Part shown: piece after piece, positions 26,634 through 35,956 of the stretch
How positions within the stretch are numbered: the stretch's first letter is position 1
Layout of the letters: each line of letters opens with the position of its first letter
NCBI GenBank assembly: GCA_964509195.1
Contig: CAZDWJ010000007.1
Coordinates: forward strand, 1-64,000
Reading direction: 5' to 3'
DNA length: 64,000 bases
DNA from: UBA4802 sp964509195
Lineage (GTDB): Bacteria > Spirochaetota > UBA4802 > UB4802
Notes under the pieces: generated by a model
Databases searched by the model: none
What the model was told of the DNA's origin: nothing
What the model saw: the letters and a program-made list of their open reading frames with translations, nothing else
Position numbers and translations under genes: made by a program

Positions 26634-28084
26634 CCTTTAATTGAACCTATGGGAATCATCCGCGCAACAGGAATACTCAATTCTGCTAGTGAAATTGCTT
26701 CAATAACGTCATCAATGTCTTTATATGCTCCCCCTGCTTCCTCAGCCAATCCACTGAATGACCGAGTCCTTACAGTAATTCCACCTTTTTCCATCTGATC
26801 TACAAGTTCTCTACCTTTAAAACGTTTTTTTGCCTGTTGACGTGACATTACACGCCCACTTCCATGAACAGTACTGTAAAACGATTCACTTGCCCTATGG
26901 CCTCCAACCAAAATATATGAAGCTGATTGCATACTTCCACCAACCAATACTGGCTGCCCTATCTCACTGTACTCTTCCGGTATACCCTGCATACCTCTAA
27001 CAAATGCCCTTGTAGCCCCCTTTCTGTGAACAAGCAATTTTTTATTCTTTCCGTTAATTTGATGATGCTCAATCTTTGCTGTATTATGGCACACATCATA
27101 AATTAACCTTATTCCTAATTCTTCAGAGGTTTTCTTAAAAACCTGACACAATGTATCACGAACAATATGAAATATTAATTGACGGTTAAGAAATGCAATA
27201 TTTATTGCACAATTCATTGCATGAAAATATGCCTGCCCTTCTTTAGAATTGAATGGTGCACACGCCAGTTCACGATCAGGAATATCTATATGATATTTTT
27301 GCTTCATAACTGATATAAACTGTTCTAAATAATCGGTTGCGATCTGATGCCCAAAACCACGGCTACCGCAATGGATCATACATACAACTTGACTATTGCC
27401 TGTAATGCCAAATTTATTTGCAATTTCTTTGTTGAGAATATCGTCTTGACGAATAATCTGAAATTCAAGGTAATGATTGCCTGAACCCAGAGAACCAACC
27501 TGCTCTTTGCCACGTTCTCGTGCTTTTGCCGAAACAGCTTCCGGTCTTGCATTTGAAATGCAACCATTTTCCTCACAATAGGTTAAATCTTCTTTTATAC
27601 CAAAGCCGTGTTCAATAGCCCACCTGCACCCTTTAACCATTGCATCATCAAATTGTTTATCGTTCAATGAAACTATGCCTTTCCCACCAACTCCACTTGG
27701 TATCCGTGAAAACAGCATGTCCATGATCGTTTTTATCTTTGGAGAAAACTCTGATAAAGTTATATTTGTGATAAAAAATCTCACCCCGCAATTAATGTCA
27801 AAGCCTATACCTCCCGGTGAGATAACACCTTCTTCTGTATCTACCGCTGCTACACCACCAATTGGGAAGCCATACCCTGAATGACCATCAGGCATGCACA
27901 GTGCATAACTCTGAATACCTGGCAGCATCGCAACATTTGTAAGTTGCTCAAATACAGCAGTATCCATTGCATTGAGCAATTCTTCAGATGCATAGATGCG
28001 TGCGGGTACACGCATACCTTTTTTATAATCTCTGGGAATCTCATATAAGCAATTTCCAATCTTTTTTACTATATCATTTACCAT
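26630..28084 (-). CDS. rtcB: RNA-splicing ligase RtcB
   Basis: A GTP- and Mn2+-dependent 3'-phosphate/5'-OH RNA ligase for RNA repair or tRNA splicing. Key segments are GVISPGGIGFDINCGVR (metal Cys), IHCGSRGFGHQ, VCHNTAKIEHH, VLVGGSMQSASYIL and VHGSGRVMSRQQAKKRF with the guanylylated His. I start it at the ATG at 28084 (MVNDIVKKIGN), preceded by AGGA, because the 13 upstream codons begin with TTG and overlap the bactofilin gene. The product is about 484 residues, normal for RtcB. No RtcA or RtcR regulator is adjacent. Confidence 0.95.
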   Translation of the reverse strand: MVNDIVKKIGNCLYEIPRDYKKGMRVPARIYASEELLNAMDTAVFEQLTNVAMLPGIQSYALCMPDGHSGYGFPIGGVAAVDTEEGVISPGGIGFDINCGVRFFITNITLSEFSPKIKTIMDMLFSRIPSGVGGKGIVSLNDKQFDDAMVKGCRWAIEHGFGIKEDLTYCEENGCISNARPEAVSAKARERGKEQVGSLGSGNHYLEFQIIRQDDILNKEIANKFGITGNSQVVCMIHCGSRGFGHQIATDYLEQFISVMKQKYHIDIPDRELACAPFNSKEGQAYFHAMNCAINIAFLNRQLIFHIVRDTLCQVFKKTSEELGIRLIYDVCHNTAKIEHHQINGKNKKLLVHRKGATRAFVRGMQGIPEEYSEIGQPVLVGGSMQSASYILVGGHRASESFYSTVHGSGRVMSRQQAKKRFKGRELVDQMEKGGITVRTRSFSGLAEEAGGAYKDIDDVIEAISLAELSIPVARMIPIGSIKG

Positions 28085-28109
28085 AATTCCTATTGATTGT
28101 GGAATAATG

Positions 28110-28532
28110 TTATTCTTTGGCAACTGGTTCTTTCTGGTTTTGTTTTTGCTTTTGCACAGATATTGGGCTTTTAATCATTTCACATTTTCCTTCAAACACT
28201 ACACCATCAGCAATAATAAGTTTTGATGTCCGTATATTCCCAAACAACTTGCCATCACTCTGTATTTCAATTCTGTCTTTTGCTTCTATGTTGCCGTATA
28301 CAGTACCTTTAATTATGACCGTATTTGCTTTAATATTTGCTTTCACTGTGGCTTTTTCACCAATAACCAAAAAATCCCCTGAAGCAATTTCACCTTCAAA
28401 ATAACCATTAATTTGTAATGATTTTTCAAACGTTAAATCTCCATAGAATTCTGTATCCTTGCCAAATACAGTAGCTATCATTCCAATTTCATATACCGGA
28501 TTCTTATTAACCTGAATAACTTTTTTAGCCAT
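28110..28532 (-). CDS. Bactofilin family cytoskeletal protein
   Basis: A roughly 140-residue bactofilin (DUF583). The core (20-110) has the repeated short beta-helix rungs that give these proteins their filament fold (for example TVIIKGTVYGNIEAKDRIEI and GKLFGNIRTSKLII). The polar, Lys/Gln-rich tail is disordered. Bactofilins form membrane-linked filaments that localise cell-wall enzymes. The start at 28532 (MAKKVIQ) has GAAGG upstream; an upstream TTG at 28550 seems less likely. Lies just ahead of rtcB. Confidence 0.88.
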   Translation of the reverse strand: MAKKVIQVNKNPVYEIGMIATVFGKDTEFYGDLTFEKSLQINGYFEGEIASGDFLVIGEKATVKANIKANTVIIKGTVYGNIEAKDRIEIQSDGKLFGNIRTSKLIIADGVVFEGKCEMIKSPISVQKQKQNQKEPVAKE

Positions 28533-28644
28533 TGCACATACCTTCTTCAAATAAATTAAACGTTTATACTGAAAAACTCAAGTGATTTCAGTAGCAAGTT
28601 TTACTATCGAATTTTATTATACAAGCTAAATTTTTAAATATGTT

Positions 28645-28866
28645 TTATTTTGTTGTCATAGTAAAAACACCATCCCAATCATCAGGTGGTGGGGTAAGTT
28701 TATATTGTTTAGATCTTTCTAAATACAATTTTGACGGTCCGTCATTAGGATCAACTCTTAATGCTTTTTCAAAAAAATCTATTGCTTCATCCCATTTGCG
28801 TTTTTTATATGCATCTAATCCTTCATTGTATAATCGTAAAACCTCTTCTTTCTCTTTTGTTATCAT
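28645..28866 (-). CDS. Small TPR protein with a cyclase-type C-terminal tail
   Basis: A 73-residue protein with about one and a half TPR units (YNEGLDAYKKRKWDEAIDFF and EKALRVDPNDGPSKLYLERS) and the tail PPPDDWDGVFTMTTK. Such TPR plus P-P-x-D-W-D-G-V tails usually sit at the C-terminus of class III adenylate/guanylate cyclases in spirochaetes and relatives; here the unit stands alone. It may interact with a cyclase or be a leftover of one. No catalytic domain lies upstream. Confidence 0.75.
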   Translation of the reverse strand: MITKEKEEVLRLYNEGLDAYKKRKWDEAIDFFEKALRVDPNDGPSKLYLERSKQYKLTPPPDDWDGVFTMTTK

Positions 28867-28921
28867 ATTTGCCTCGTTAATAATATAATAATATACCTAC
28901 CCTTTTTAAATAATATAACAT

Positions 28922-29902
28922 TTAGTATCTCCTGTCAATAAAGAATAATGCCAATTCGGTCATTACATTTTTAAATTGAGAATCAGGGAATACCGACAAA
29001 AGTTTGACAGCTCTTTGCACATACTCTGATGCGACTTGTATACAATATTCAACAACATTATATTCCGTAGCTTTTCCAAGTACATAATCCCAGTTTTGTT
29101 TATCTGGATGTTTAGCATATTGAATTAACAATTCTTTTTCTTTTTTCTCAGCTATCTGTAATAATCGCAACAATGGCAAAGTTATTTTACCATTGATAAA
29201 ATCATTACCAGCATCCTTACCAGTGAGTGTAGCATTATTTAAGTAATCCATCGCGTCATCAGTAATCTGAAATGCATAACCTAACTGTAAACCGCATTCA
29301 TATAATATATCTGATTGTTTTTCATCCATTTTTGCCACACATGCTCCCAGTTTAGCACAAGCAGCCATGAAACGTGCTGTTTTCATTTCTATAATGCGAT
29401 AATAATTTTCAATATTGATATTATCTATGTTAGAATATTGTATCTGATACAATTCACCTTTTACCATTTCTATTGTTGCATCAACCATGATGGGGAAAAG
29501 ATCCGTACGGTTATTACCAACAGCTAGCTCCAGTGCTTTTGTATACATATAATCACCAGTCAGCACAGCTACTTTTGGCCCATATTGTCTGGCAACTGTT
29601 GGCAAACCCCTACGCAAATCAGCATTATCAATAATATCATCATGTACTAAAGAAGCAGCATGAATTATTTCAGCAGCACAGGCAATATCAATGATGTCAT
29701 CCGGTATAGTATTGTTTAATCCACTTGATAAAATAATCATTGAAGCACGAATTTTTTTTCCACTTTTTTTAAAAGTATGCATACTGCTTTCATCTAAAAG
29801 GTTAATTCCAGTATATAATTTATTTTTTATAGCTTCATCCACGGCTACAAGATATTGTTCTATTGGCTTCAATATTGACTGCAAATCTTTTTTTGGTGTC
29901 AT
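28922..29902 (-). CDS. Polyprenyl diphosphate synthase (IspB/octaprenyl type)
   Basis: A 326-residue trans-isoprenyl diphosphate synthase. The first Asp-rich motif is in VHDDIIDNADLRRG and the second in QITDDAMDYL; KGELYQIQ and the KTA region are also conserved. It makes the long side chain of menaquinone, consistent with the quinone-linked complexes in this window. Chain length is not readable. AAAGGA ribosome binding site. The STAS gene lies 18 bases upstream and is probably co-transcribed. Confidence 0.9.
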   Translation of the reverse strand: MTPKKDLQSILKPIEQYLVAVDEAIKNKLYTGINLLDESSMHTFKKSGKKIRASMIILSSGLNNTIPDDIIDIACAAEIIHAASLVHDDIIDNADLRRGLPTVARQYGPKVAVLTGDYMYTKALELAVGNNRTDLFPIMVDATIEMVKGELYQIQYSNIDNINIENYYRIIEMKTARFMAACAKLGACVAKMDEKQSDILYECGLQLGYAFQITDDAMDYLNNATLTGKDAGNDFINGKITLPLLRLLQIAEKKEKELLIQYAKHPDKQNWDYVLGKATEYNVVEYCIQVASEYVQRAVKLLSVFPDSQFKNVMTELALFFIDRRY

Positions 29903-29920
29903 AGAATTCCTTTTCTATAA

Positions 29921-30247
29921 TCAATCAAATGCACTGAGACATTCACGCTGTGATTCAAATATTTCAAATACTTTGTCAAGCATTGTGGTCTGGAAAAGCT
30001 TAAGCAGGTTTTCATTTGTTATAACTAATTTTATATCGCCTTCATTCTTAATTTTCCTTTTAAAAGCAACAATTACACCTAATGCAGAGCTGCATATATG
30101 CTTTACATCAGTCATATCCATGCAGATATTATTATATCCCTCATCGATTAGTTTCTGTAATGCATTTTCTAAATCTTCTGACATTTCCTGATCAATTCTC
30201 CCATCTAAGATAATTATTGCAAAGTTCTCATCCTTTTTAATTTTCAT
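29921..30247 (-). CDS. STAS-domain anti-sigma factor antagonist-like protein
   Basis: A 108-residue single STAS domain. The phosphorylation loop MDMTDVKHICSSALGVIVA contains the expected serine pair at about 69-70. In partner-switching systems such a protein is phosphorylated by a GHKL anti-sigma kinase and restored by a SpoIIE/RsbU phosphatase. A SpoIIE-type phosphatase (3474-5999) and a GHKL-like protein (10142) occur elsewhere in the window, but no sigma factor is adjacent. Start has GGGTGAG upstream. Confidence 0.88.
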   Translation of the reverse strand: MKIKKDENFAIIILDGRIDQEMSEDLENALQKLIDEGYNNICMDMTDVKHICSSALGVIVAFKRKIKNEGDIKLVITNENLLKLFQTTMLDKVFEIFESQRECLSAFD

Positions 30248-30418
30248 ATCTCACCCCTTGTGCATGAAATTCCATTTTATTACATAATTATAATTCATAG
30301 TAAAAATAATTACAATAATTAATTTCAACATTTAGCATTATATAGTAATGATTACGATAGCCCTCATCAGTATACTTATGCATTTACTTTCAATTTCATG
30401 AAATGTAATAATCGCCGG

Positions 30419-31144
30419 TTATATCATTTCTTTTAGCATTGCATAGGCTATAATGCAGGCATATACTTGGCGCGCACCATGTATCTTAAGCAAGCGTGCA
30501 CATTCATTTATAGTTGCTCCGGTGGTATATACATCATCGACAATAAGAAAAGATTTATTATTAATATTCTTATAATAATCAGAAACAATATCAAATTTAT
30601 GGTATGTATTAATAAATCGCTCATTACTATTTAACTTCTTTTGAGCAACTTTCTCATTTTTTATGTAAAATAACTTTGTTAGATTATAACAATTTATTTT
30701 ATTTATATAGCGAGCTATAACTTCTGATTGATTAAAGCCTCTTTTCCATAAACGTTCTTTAGATACAGGAATATATGTTATATAATCAAATTGCCATTTT
30801 TTTAAATTTATTGCGTTAATGCAATACTCTGCAAATAACTTGGCAATAGATTTATGATGTTTAAATTTCATTGAGTACATCAGTTCAGTAATTGGCTCTT
30901 CATACTTAAACAACCATACACCATCATCTAAAAACCATTTCCGTTTGCCATGAATTTTTTCTTCTAAAGAAAAAATATATTCACCAGTATAATTTTTAAT
31001 ATTGATATTAATCATATTACGGCATATGTTGCAGACAGCATAGTCACTATTGGATATCAGCTTCCCACAATTAGCACAAAATGATGGGAACACTACATCT
31101 GATAATACGTAATGTAATAATGTTATCAATTGATTATTTACCAT
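30419..31144 (-). CDS. comF: ComF-family phosphoribosyltransferase-like protein
   Basis: A 241-residue protein with an N-terminal zinc-ribbon-like CANCGKLIS...CNICRN and a C-terminal PRPP-type site FLIVDDVYTTGATINECA. The SKERLWKRGFNQSEVIAR block is typical of ComF. In competent bacteria ComF helps transformation; elsewhere its role is unclear. Its ATG lies within the last 11 bases of queC, in another frame, so it is translationally coupled. AT-rich with a weak ribosome binding site. Confidence 0.85.
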   Translation of the reverse strand: MVNNQLITLLHYVLSDVVFPSFCANCGKLISNSDYAVCNICRNMININIKNYTGEYIFSLEEKIHGKRKWFLDDGVWLFKYEEPITELMYSMKFKHHKSIAKLFAEYCINAINLKKWQFDYITYIPVSKERLWKRGFNQSEVIARYINKINCYNLTKLFYIKNEKVAQKKLNSNERFINTYHKFDIVSDYYKNINNKSFLIVDDVYTTGATINECARLLKIHGARQVYACIIAYAMLKEMI

Positions 31145-31823
31145 AGTTTCTATTTAAAGCAGGATCATTAACACCTGCATCACAAAAACCTTTTTGACGT
31201 ATGCGGCAACTATCACAAACACCACAAGGAATACCATTTTTTGCTGGATTGTAACAACTTGTTGTTAACGAATAATCAACCCCTAACGATAACCCCAACT
31301 TAATTATCTCACCTTTAGTAAGATTGATAAGAGGTGTTTCAATTATTATTGGTGTACCTTTAGTGCCACTTTTAGTACCAACTTCTACTACCTTTTGAAA
31401 AGCTTGTATAAACTCAGGTCTGCAATCCGGATAACCACTATAATCAATTGCATTTACTCCAATAAAAATGTGCGAAGCATCAATAGTTTCCGCAAAAGCT
31501 AGTGCCATAGATAGAAAGACAATATTACGGGCTGGAACATATGTCGCGGGTATAGTATCAGTGTGATTATTCTGTATCTCTTTATCTGATGACCTTACCA
31601 GAGATGAAGATTTAAAAAGACAATCAGGCAAATGAACAATTTCGTGAGAAGATACTTTAAGAAAGTTTGCTATTTTCTTAGCAAACTCAATTTCTATCTC
31701 ATGGCGTTGCCCATACGCAAATGTAAGTGCAAAGAGAGAAAACCCCTTACTCTTTGCAACTGCAGCAGCAGTTGCAGAATCCAACCCGCCACTGAGTAAA
31801 ACCACACTCTTGCCCGCGGTCAT
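31134..31823 (-). CDS. queC: 7-cyano-7-deazaguanine synthase
   Basis: A 229-residue enzyme that converts 7-carboxy-7-deazaguanine to preQ0 with ATP and ammonia, in queuosine synthesis. The N-terminal PP-loop is VVLLSGGLDSATAA. The zinc site is C190, C200, C203 and C206 (CYNPAKNGIPCGVCDSC). QueD, QueE and QueF are not in the window. No preQ1 riboswitch is visible upstream. It lies 15 bases after an 80-residue Cys protein and overlaps comF. Confidence 0.93.
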   Translation of the reverse strand: MTAGKSVVLLSGGLDSATAAAVAKSKGFSLFALTFAYGQRHEIEIEFAKKIANFLKVSSHEIVHLPDCLFKSSSLVRSSDKEIQNNHTDTIPATYVPARNIVFLSMALAFAETIDASHIFIGVNAIDYSGYPDCRPEFIQAFQKVVEVGTKSGTKGTPIIIETPLINLTKGEIIKLGLSLGVDYSLTTSCYNPAKNGIPCGVCDSCRIRQKGFCDAGVNDPALNRNYGK

Positions 31824-31838
31824 TGCTTATACATTATA

Positions 31839-32081
31839 TTACGCTTCTTTTTTTAATACCCGCATTGGAAAATATTCATAAGGTTTCATGCCATAAACCT
31901 TTTCAAAATCTTTTTCAAATGGGCACATGGTACAGCTAGCTCTGTAAACTCCTTCCAGTGTCATCATAGCTTCATCATAAAGAACACTGTTTTTATCAAT
32001 TTCTGCATTCCTTATTTTAAGAAATGCGCATGATTTGCATTTTTCGGCATTTTCTCTAATCTTGTCGGTTATTAAACCCAT
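31839..32081 (-). CDS. Small protein with two CxxC pairs, unknown function
   Basis: An 80-residue cytoplasmic protein with CKSC near the N-terminus and CTMC in the middle, possibly binding zinc or an Fe-S cluster, followed by a PYEYFPMRVLKKEA tail. I start it at the ATG at 32081 because GGGAGG lies 7 bases upstream. It precedes queC in the same direction. I do not recognise the family. Confidence 0.65.
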   Translation of the reverse strand: MGLITDKIRENAEKCKSCAFLKIRNAEIDKNSVLYDEAMMTLEGVYRASCTMCPFEKDFEKVYGMKPYEYFPMRVLKKEA

Positions 32082-32238
32082 GCAAATACCTCCCAAAAAT
32101 TGTAAGTTATATAAAATATATTTTATACAATATTACAAAAATAGCAATAAAAAATCCAGCATATTTTTGATAATATAGGAATAATTCATCAGTAACTATC
32201 GAACAAAATCAAGTTTAATAATATAATAAATTATTTTT

Positions 32239-32694
32239 TCATAGTTGCTTGTATAGTAAGAGGTTGAACAATCTCGCAATAAAATATGCTCCGCAAAATA
32301 AAAAGAAAGGTATTGTAAAAAAGAAAATTAAAATTTCTTCAAATTTGACGACAGTTCCATGTAATACCTTTTTGCCAAAAAAATTATAGTGAAAATGCTG
32401 CGGGTCCTTGCTTCTTTTATATATGGCCCTGGCAATGCTTATTTTTATAAATAACATAATGAGCATAATAAATCCCGTCATTAACCATAATAGCAGTTTA
32501 AAATCAACTTTTGCCACATATACGGGATGAATAATTGCTAAAGCAGTGATAGCTCCAGCAAGGAGCACATTGCTGATAGTTGTATTTATAAAACCTTTGA
32601 GATATTTGTTTTCCCTTCGTAAAACATAGAGGACAAGTGAATAGATATGCAACGAAAAAGAAATCTGCAATAGTATAAAGAGGGCAATTAACAT
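32239..32694 (-). CDS. Small integral membrane protein, unknown function
   Basis: A 151-residue protein with four hydrophobic helices (about 3-24, 38-60, 68-88, 118-143) and a basic loop between the third and fourth (RAIYKRSKDPQHFHYNFFGK). It follows rodA by 117 bases on the same strand. An AGGAA element precedes the ATG. No family recognised. Confidence 0.6.
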   Translation of the reverse strand: MLIALFILLQISFSLHIYSLVLYVLRRENKYLKGFINTTISNVLLAGAITALAIIHPVYVAKVDFKLLLWLMTGFIMLIMLFIKISIARAIYKRSKDPQHFHYNFFGKKVLHGTVVKFEEILIFFFTIPFFLFCGAYFIARLFNLLLYKQL

Positions 32695-32811
32695 CAGTGT
32701 TCCTGTATACTTATATTCAAATGGCTAAACCCATTATAGTATAAGGGATAATAAATTAATTTGCAAGCATTCTTTAGTATTTATTTTATTTTTTATAGCA
32801 GGAAATGGTTA

Positions 32812-34125
32812 TCATGTACGTGAATCTATGTTAATGAGAATACCAATGCTTATAAGTGACATGATTAAATTTGAACCACCATACGATAAAAATGTCAGTG
32901 GAAGGCCAGTGACAGGCATTATACCCAGTGCCATTCCAATATTAATAATCACATGGAAAAATATCATACATGTTATGCCGCCAGCGACAAGCATGCCAAA
33001 TTTATCTGATGCTTTTAATGCTATTTTAAAACCCTTATAAATAATATACGCATATAATACCAGTACAATAACAGCACCAATAAATCCCCACTCTTCAGCT
33101 ATAACTGAAAAAATAAAATCTGTAGACTTCTCGGGCAAGAAACCCAACTGCGATTGAGAACCTTTCAGAAAACCTTTGCCAATAATCCCTCCTGACCCAA
33201 TAGCTATCTTTGACTGTATAACATTATATCCTGAACCATAGGGATCTAAATCCGGATTTAAGAATACTAGTATTCTCCTTTTCTGATACTCCTTTAAAAA
33301 TCGCTGGATGATAACAGATAAAAATAAGCCAGATGAAAGTATAAATGATGGTATATAGATTGCCCTGTAAACTTTTGAATTAAAAAAGAAATAAAGAAAA
33401 AATGTAATTATCGCTACACATAACAAAGAACCAGAAATTATATATAATAGCTCATTACCTTTTAAGAATGAAAAAATACCACCAGATAAAGTCATGCCAC
33501 TCCATTCCAGATAGGTAAGCATCATTGGCACAAATAAGGCTATAGTACCTATGCCAACTATTGATATCAATTGTGGTATATCTGCTCCACCTAAAAATAA
33601 CAAAGTTAAGAATATAGGTACATAAATCATTGCCGTACCAAAGTCAGGCTGTAAATATATAAGCAGAACGGGAATCCCCACAATAGCAAAGGGTATAAAT
33701 AATTCACGGAGCCTTTTAATGTCAAACTGCCGTAACTCAAGATACTTTGCCAGTATAATTATACAGGCAAGCTTCATAAACTCTGAAGGCTGTATGGCAA
33801 AAAACCCAAAGCTTATCCATGCACGTGTATTACGTATTTTTGCACCAAATATTGTTGTGAGTAATAGTAAGAACAGAAGTATCAGATATATATAGAGAGA
33901 ATAATCACCCAATAATCTGTAATGTATGCGTGAAACTGCAAACATACACACAATACCAATGATAAACCAAACTAATTGTTTTTTGTATAACCCGCTGTTA
34001 ACTTTTTCGATTGGATCAAACCCTGTAGCATATATGGTAATAATGCCAATTAGCACCAGAGCAATAATAGCAAAAAGAAATTTTACATCATATTCCTGGA
34101 ATGCAGACTTTATGGTTCTGAACAT
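32812..34125 (-). CDS. rodA: Rod-shape peptidoglycan glycosyltransferase RodA
   Basis: A 437-residue SEDS-family membrane enzyme that polymerises lipid II, working with PBP2. Typical strings are KNTRAWISFGFFAIQPSEF-like IRNTRAWISFGFF and QPSEFMKLA, LQPDFGTAMIY, LGFLPEKSTDFIFSVIAEEWG and LPLTFLSYGGSNLI. It is somewhat longer than usual (about 370-420) because of an extra hydrophobic insert around 200-270. It starts 1 base after the mrdA stop, so it is translationally coupled. Confidence 0.93.
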   Translation of the reverse strand: MFRTIKSAFQEYDVKFLFAIIALVLIGIITIYATGFDPIEKVNSGLYKKQLVWFIIGIVCMFAVSRIHYRLLGDYSLYIYLILLFLLLLTTIFGAKIRNTRAWISFGFFAIQPSEFMKLACIIILAKYLELRQFDIKRLRELFIPFAIVGIPVLLIYLQPDFGTAMIYVPIFLTLLFLGGADIPQLISIVGIGTIALFVPMMLTYLEWSGMTLSGGIFSFLKGNELLYIISGSLLCVAIITFFLYFFFNSKVYRAIYIPSFILSSGLFLSVIIQRFLKEYQKRRILVFLNPDLDPYGSGYNVIQSKIAIGSGGIIGKGFLKGSQSQLGFLPEKSTDFIFSVIAEEWGFIGAVIVLVLYAYIIYKGFKIALKASDKFGMLVAGGITCMIFFHVIINIGMALGIMPVTGLPLTFLSYGGSNLIMSLISIGILINIDSRT

Positions 34126-34126
34126 G

Positions 34127-35953
34127 TTAAAAATATCCTTTTTTAATTAATGTACTGAAAACCTGTTCAGCAACAGGAACAGCAGTTGCTGCACCAGCAA
34201 TCCCATATTCCACCATTACCACAATAGCCACAACTTTTTCCGGATCTGCATCATATGGACCAAAACCTACAAACCAGGCATGCTGGCTGACATCCTCCTG
34301 CCTTTTTGACCGTGTTTGTGCAGTACCAGTTTTTCCACACATTTGTATCTGCAAATAGCCTAATCTGGCCGCAGTACCACTGGTTACCGCCATCTTCATT
34401 CCCTGTTTGATAGTTTCCAATGTCGTAGGTGATAATGGAATTTCGCGCAATTTTTCGGGAATGACAACAGAAACTACCGATGAATTATCATTTGAACGTA
34501 TTTCCTTTATAAGATGTGGCTTAAATACAACTCCAGAATTTACTATAGCTGAAATAAAATCCATCATACCAATAGGTGTCACTAACATAAAACCCTGACC
34601 TATTGAAAGATTGACCGTATCCCCATCAAACCATGGCTGACCAAAGGTTTTGAGTTTCCATTTTTTTGAAGGTATAAATCCTGTAATTTCACCTGGTATA
34701 TCAATTCCTGATGGTTCTGCCAATCCCAGATAACCCGCGTAATTAAAGATAGTTGTTGGACCTAATTTTAGTCCTAATTGGTAAAAATACACACTGCATG
34801 ATTTTGCTATTGCCCATAACAAATTAACAGAGCCATGCACCTGATAACAATAAAAATCCCTGTCTACGTACCCTTTCAAGGTATATTTACCTGGACAATA
34901 TAATGTTACATTCGGATTCCACTTTTCCTCTTCCAGTGCAGCAATAGCTGTAACAAGTTTGAAAGTTGATGCAGGTGGATATCGCGATTGAATTGCCCTG
35001 TTTAAAAACGGCTTGTTCTTATCGTTATTTAATTGTGTTATTATCTTTACATTATTTTTAGAGATAATCAGGTTTGGGTCATAAGCAGGCTTGCTTACCA
35101 AACTAATGATTTCACCTGTTGCTGGCTTCATCACAATAACAGAACCTCTGTTTTCACCTAATGCTGTAAAAGCTGTTTTCTGAACATCATAATCGATAGT
35201 GAGCACAATATTATATCCTGGCTTTGGATGCTGACCAATTTCCTCGCCTTCCGTTCTGTTTTTCGCATCAACAATTCGTCTGACATATCCATCAACACCA
35301 CGCAATGTTGAATCATACTGACGCTCAATACCTGCTTTGCCTATTTTTTGATAGTATTTATATCCAACATCTTTATATGTATTATACTCTTCTTTGGTTA
35401 AACTTCCAATATAGCCAATAACATGAGAAAAGATATCAGCAAAAGGGTAAACCCGTACCGGAGCATCCTCCCACATGATTTTGGGAAATTTATCCTGATT
35501 TGTGGCGATAGTTACTACAATATCAAATGGCACATCTTCCTGAATGATATATCTGTTATAAGGATTATTTGACTGAATATCCAAAATGATTTCATTATAG
35601 GGCAATTTTAATAGTGCACATACATTTTTAATTGCATAATGCAATGTTTTTTTATCTTTATATTGTGCAGGGATCACAATGATATTAAACGACGGTCTGT
35701 TTGTTGCCAGTACCATGTTCTGCTTATCAGGAGCAAAATTCCTGTCATAAATTTCACCCCGCGACGCAGGTATTGGAATATTGTTTTCCATATTCATGCG
35801 CGACTTTTCTGAATATTCCTTTTCCTGAATTATCTGTAAATTAATCAATTGGAATAAAAATATACAAAACATGACAATAACAATAACGCCAACAAAAAAA
35901 AGCCGTTTTCGGAATTCTTCAATTATTTTTGTTCTTATGGAAGCAAACTGCAT
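34127..35953 (-). CDS. mrdA: Penicillin-binding protein 2 (elongation transpeptidase)
   Basis: A 608-residue class B PBP: N-terminal membrane anchor (20-40), dimerisation domain with PASRGEIYDRN, and transpeptidase domain with S329-T-F-K332 as the SxxK nucleophile and KTGTAQT as the KTG box. The second motif, normally SxN or SxD, reads S385-C-S387 (KSCSVYFYQLG), an unusual third residue. It cross-links peptidoglycan with RodA and MreBCD, all encoded around it. It begins just after mreD. Confidence 0.93.
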   Translation of the reverse strand: MQFASIRTKIIEEFRKRLFFVGVIVIVMFCIFLFQLINLQIIQEKEYSEKSRMNMENNIPIPASRGEIYDRNFAPDKQNMVLATNRPSFNIIVIPAQYKDKKTLHYAIKNVCALLKLPYNEIILDIQSNNPYNRYIIQEDVPFDIVVTIATNQDKFPKIMWEDAPVRVYPFADIFSHVIGYIGSLTKEEYNTYKDVGYKYYQKIGKAGIERQYDSTLRGVDGYVRRIVDAKNRTEGEEIGQHPKPGYNIVLTIDYDVQKTAFTALGENRGSVIVMKPATGEIISLVSKPAYDPNLIISKNNVKIITQLNNDKNKPFLNRAIQSRYPPASTFKLVTAIAALEEEKWNPNVTLYCPGKYTLKGYVDRDFYCYQVHGSVNLLWAIAKSCSVYFYQLGLKLGPTTIFNYAGYLGLAEPSGIDIPGEITGFIPSKKWKLKTFGQPWFDGDTVNLSIGQGFMLVTPIGMMDFISAIVNSGVVFKPHLIKEIRSNDNSSVVSVVIPEKLREIPLSPTTLETIKQGMKMAVTSGTAARLGYLQIQMCGKTGTAQTRSKRQEDVSQHAWFVGFGPYDADPEKVVAIVVMVEYGIAGAATAVPVAEQVFSTLIKKGYF

Positions 35954-35956
35954 ATA

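Noticed and set aside
32082..32238. A preQ1 riboswitch upstream of the queC cluster
   Set aside because: No compact pseudoknot-like hairpin with the expected A-rich tail is visible.
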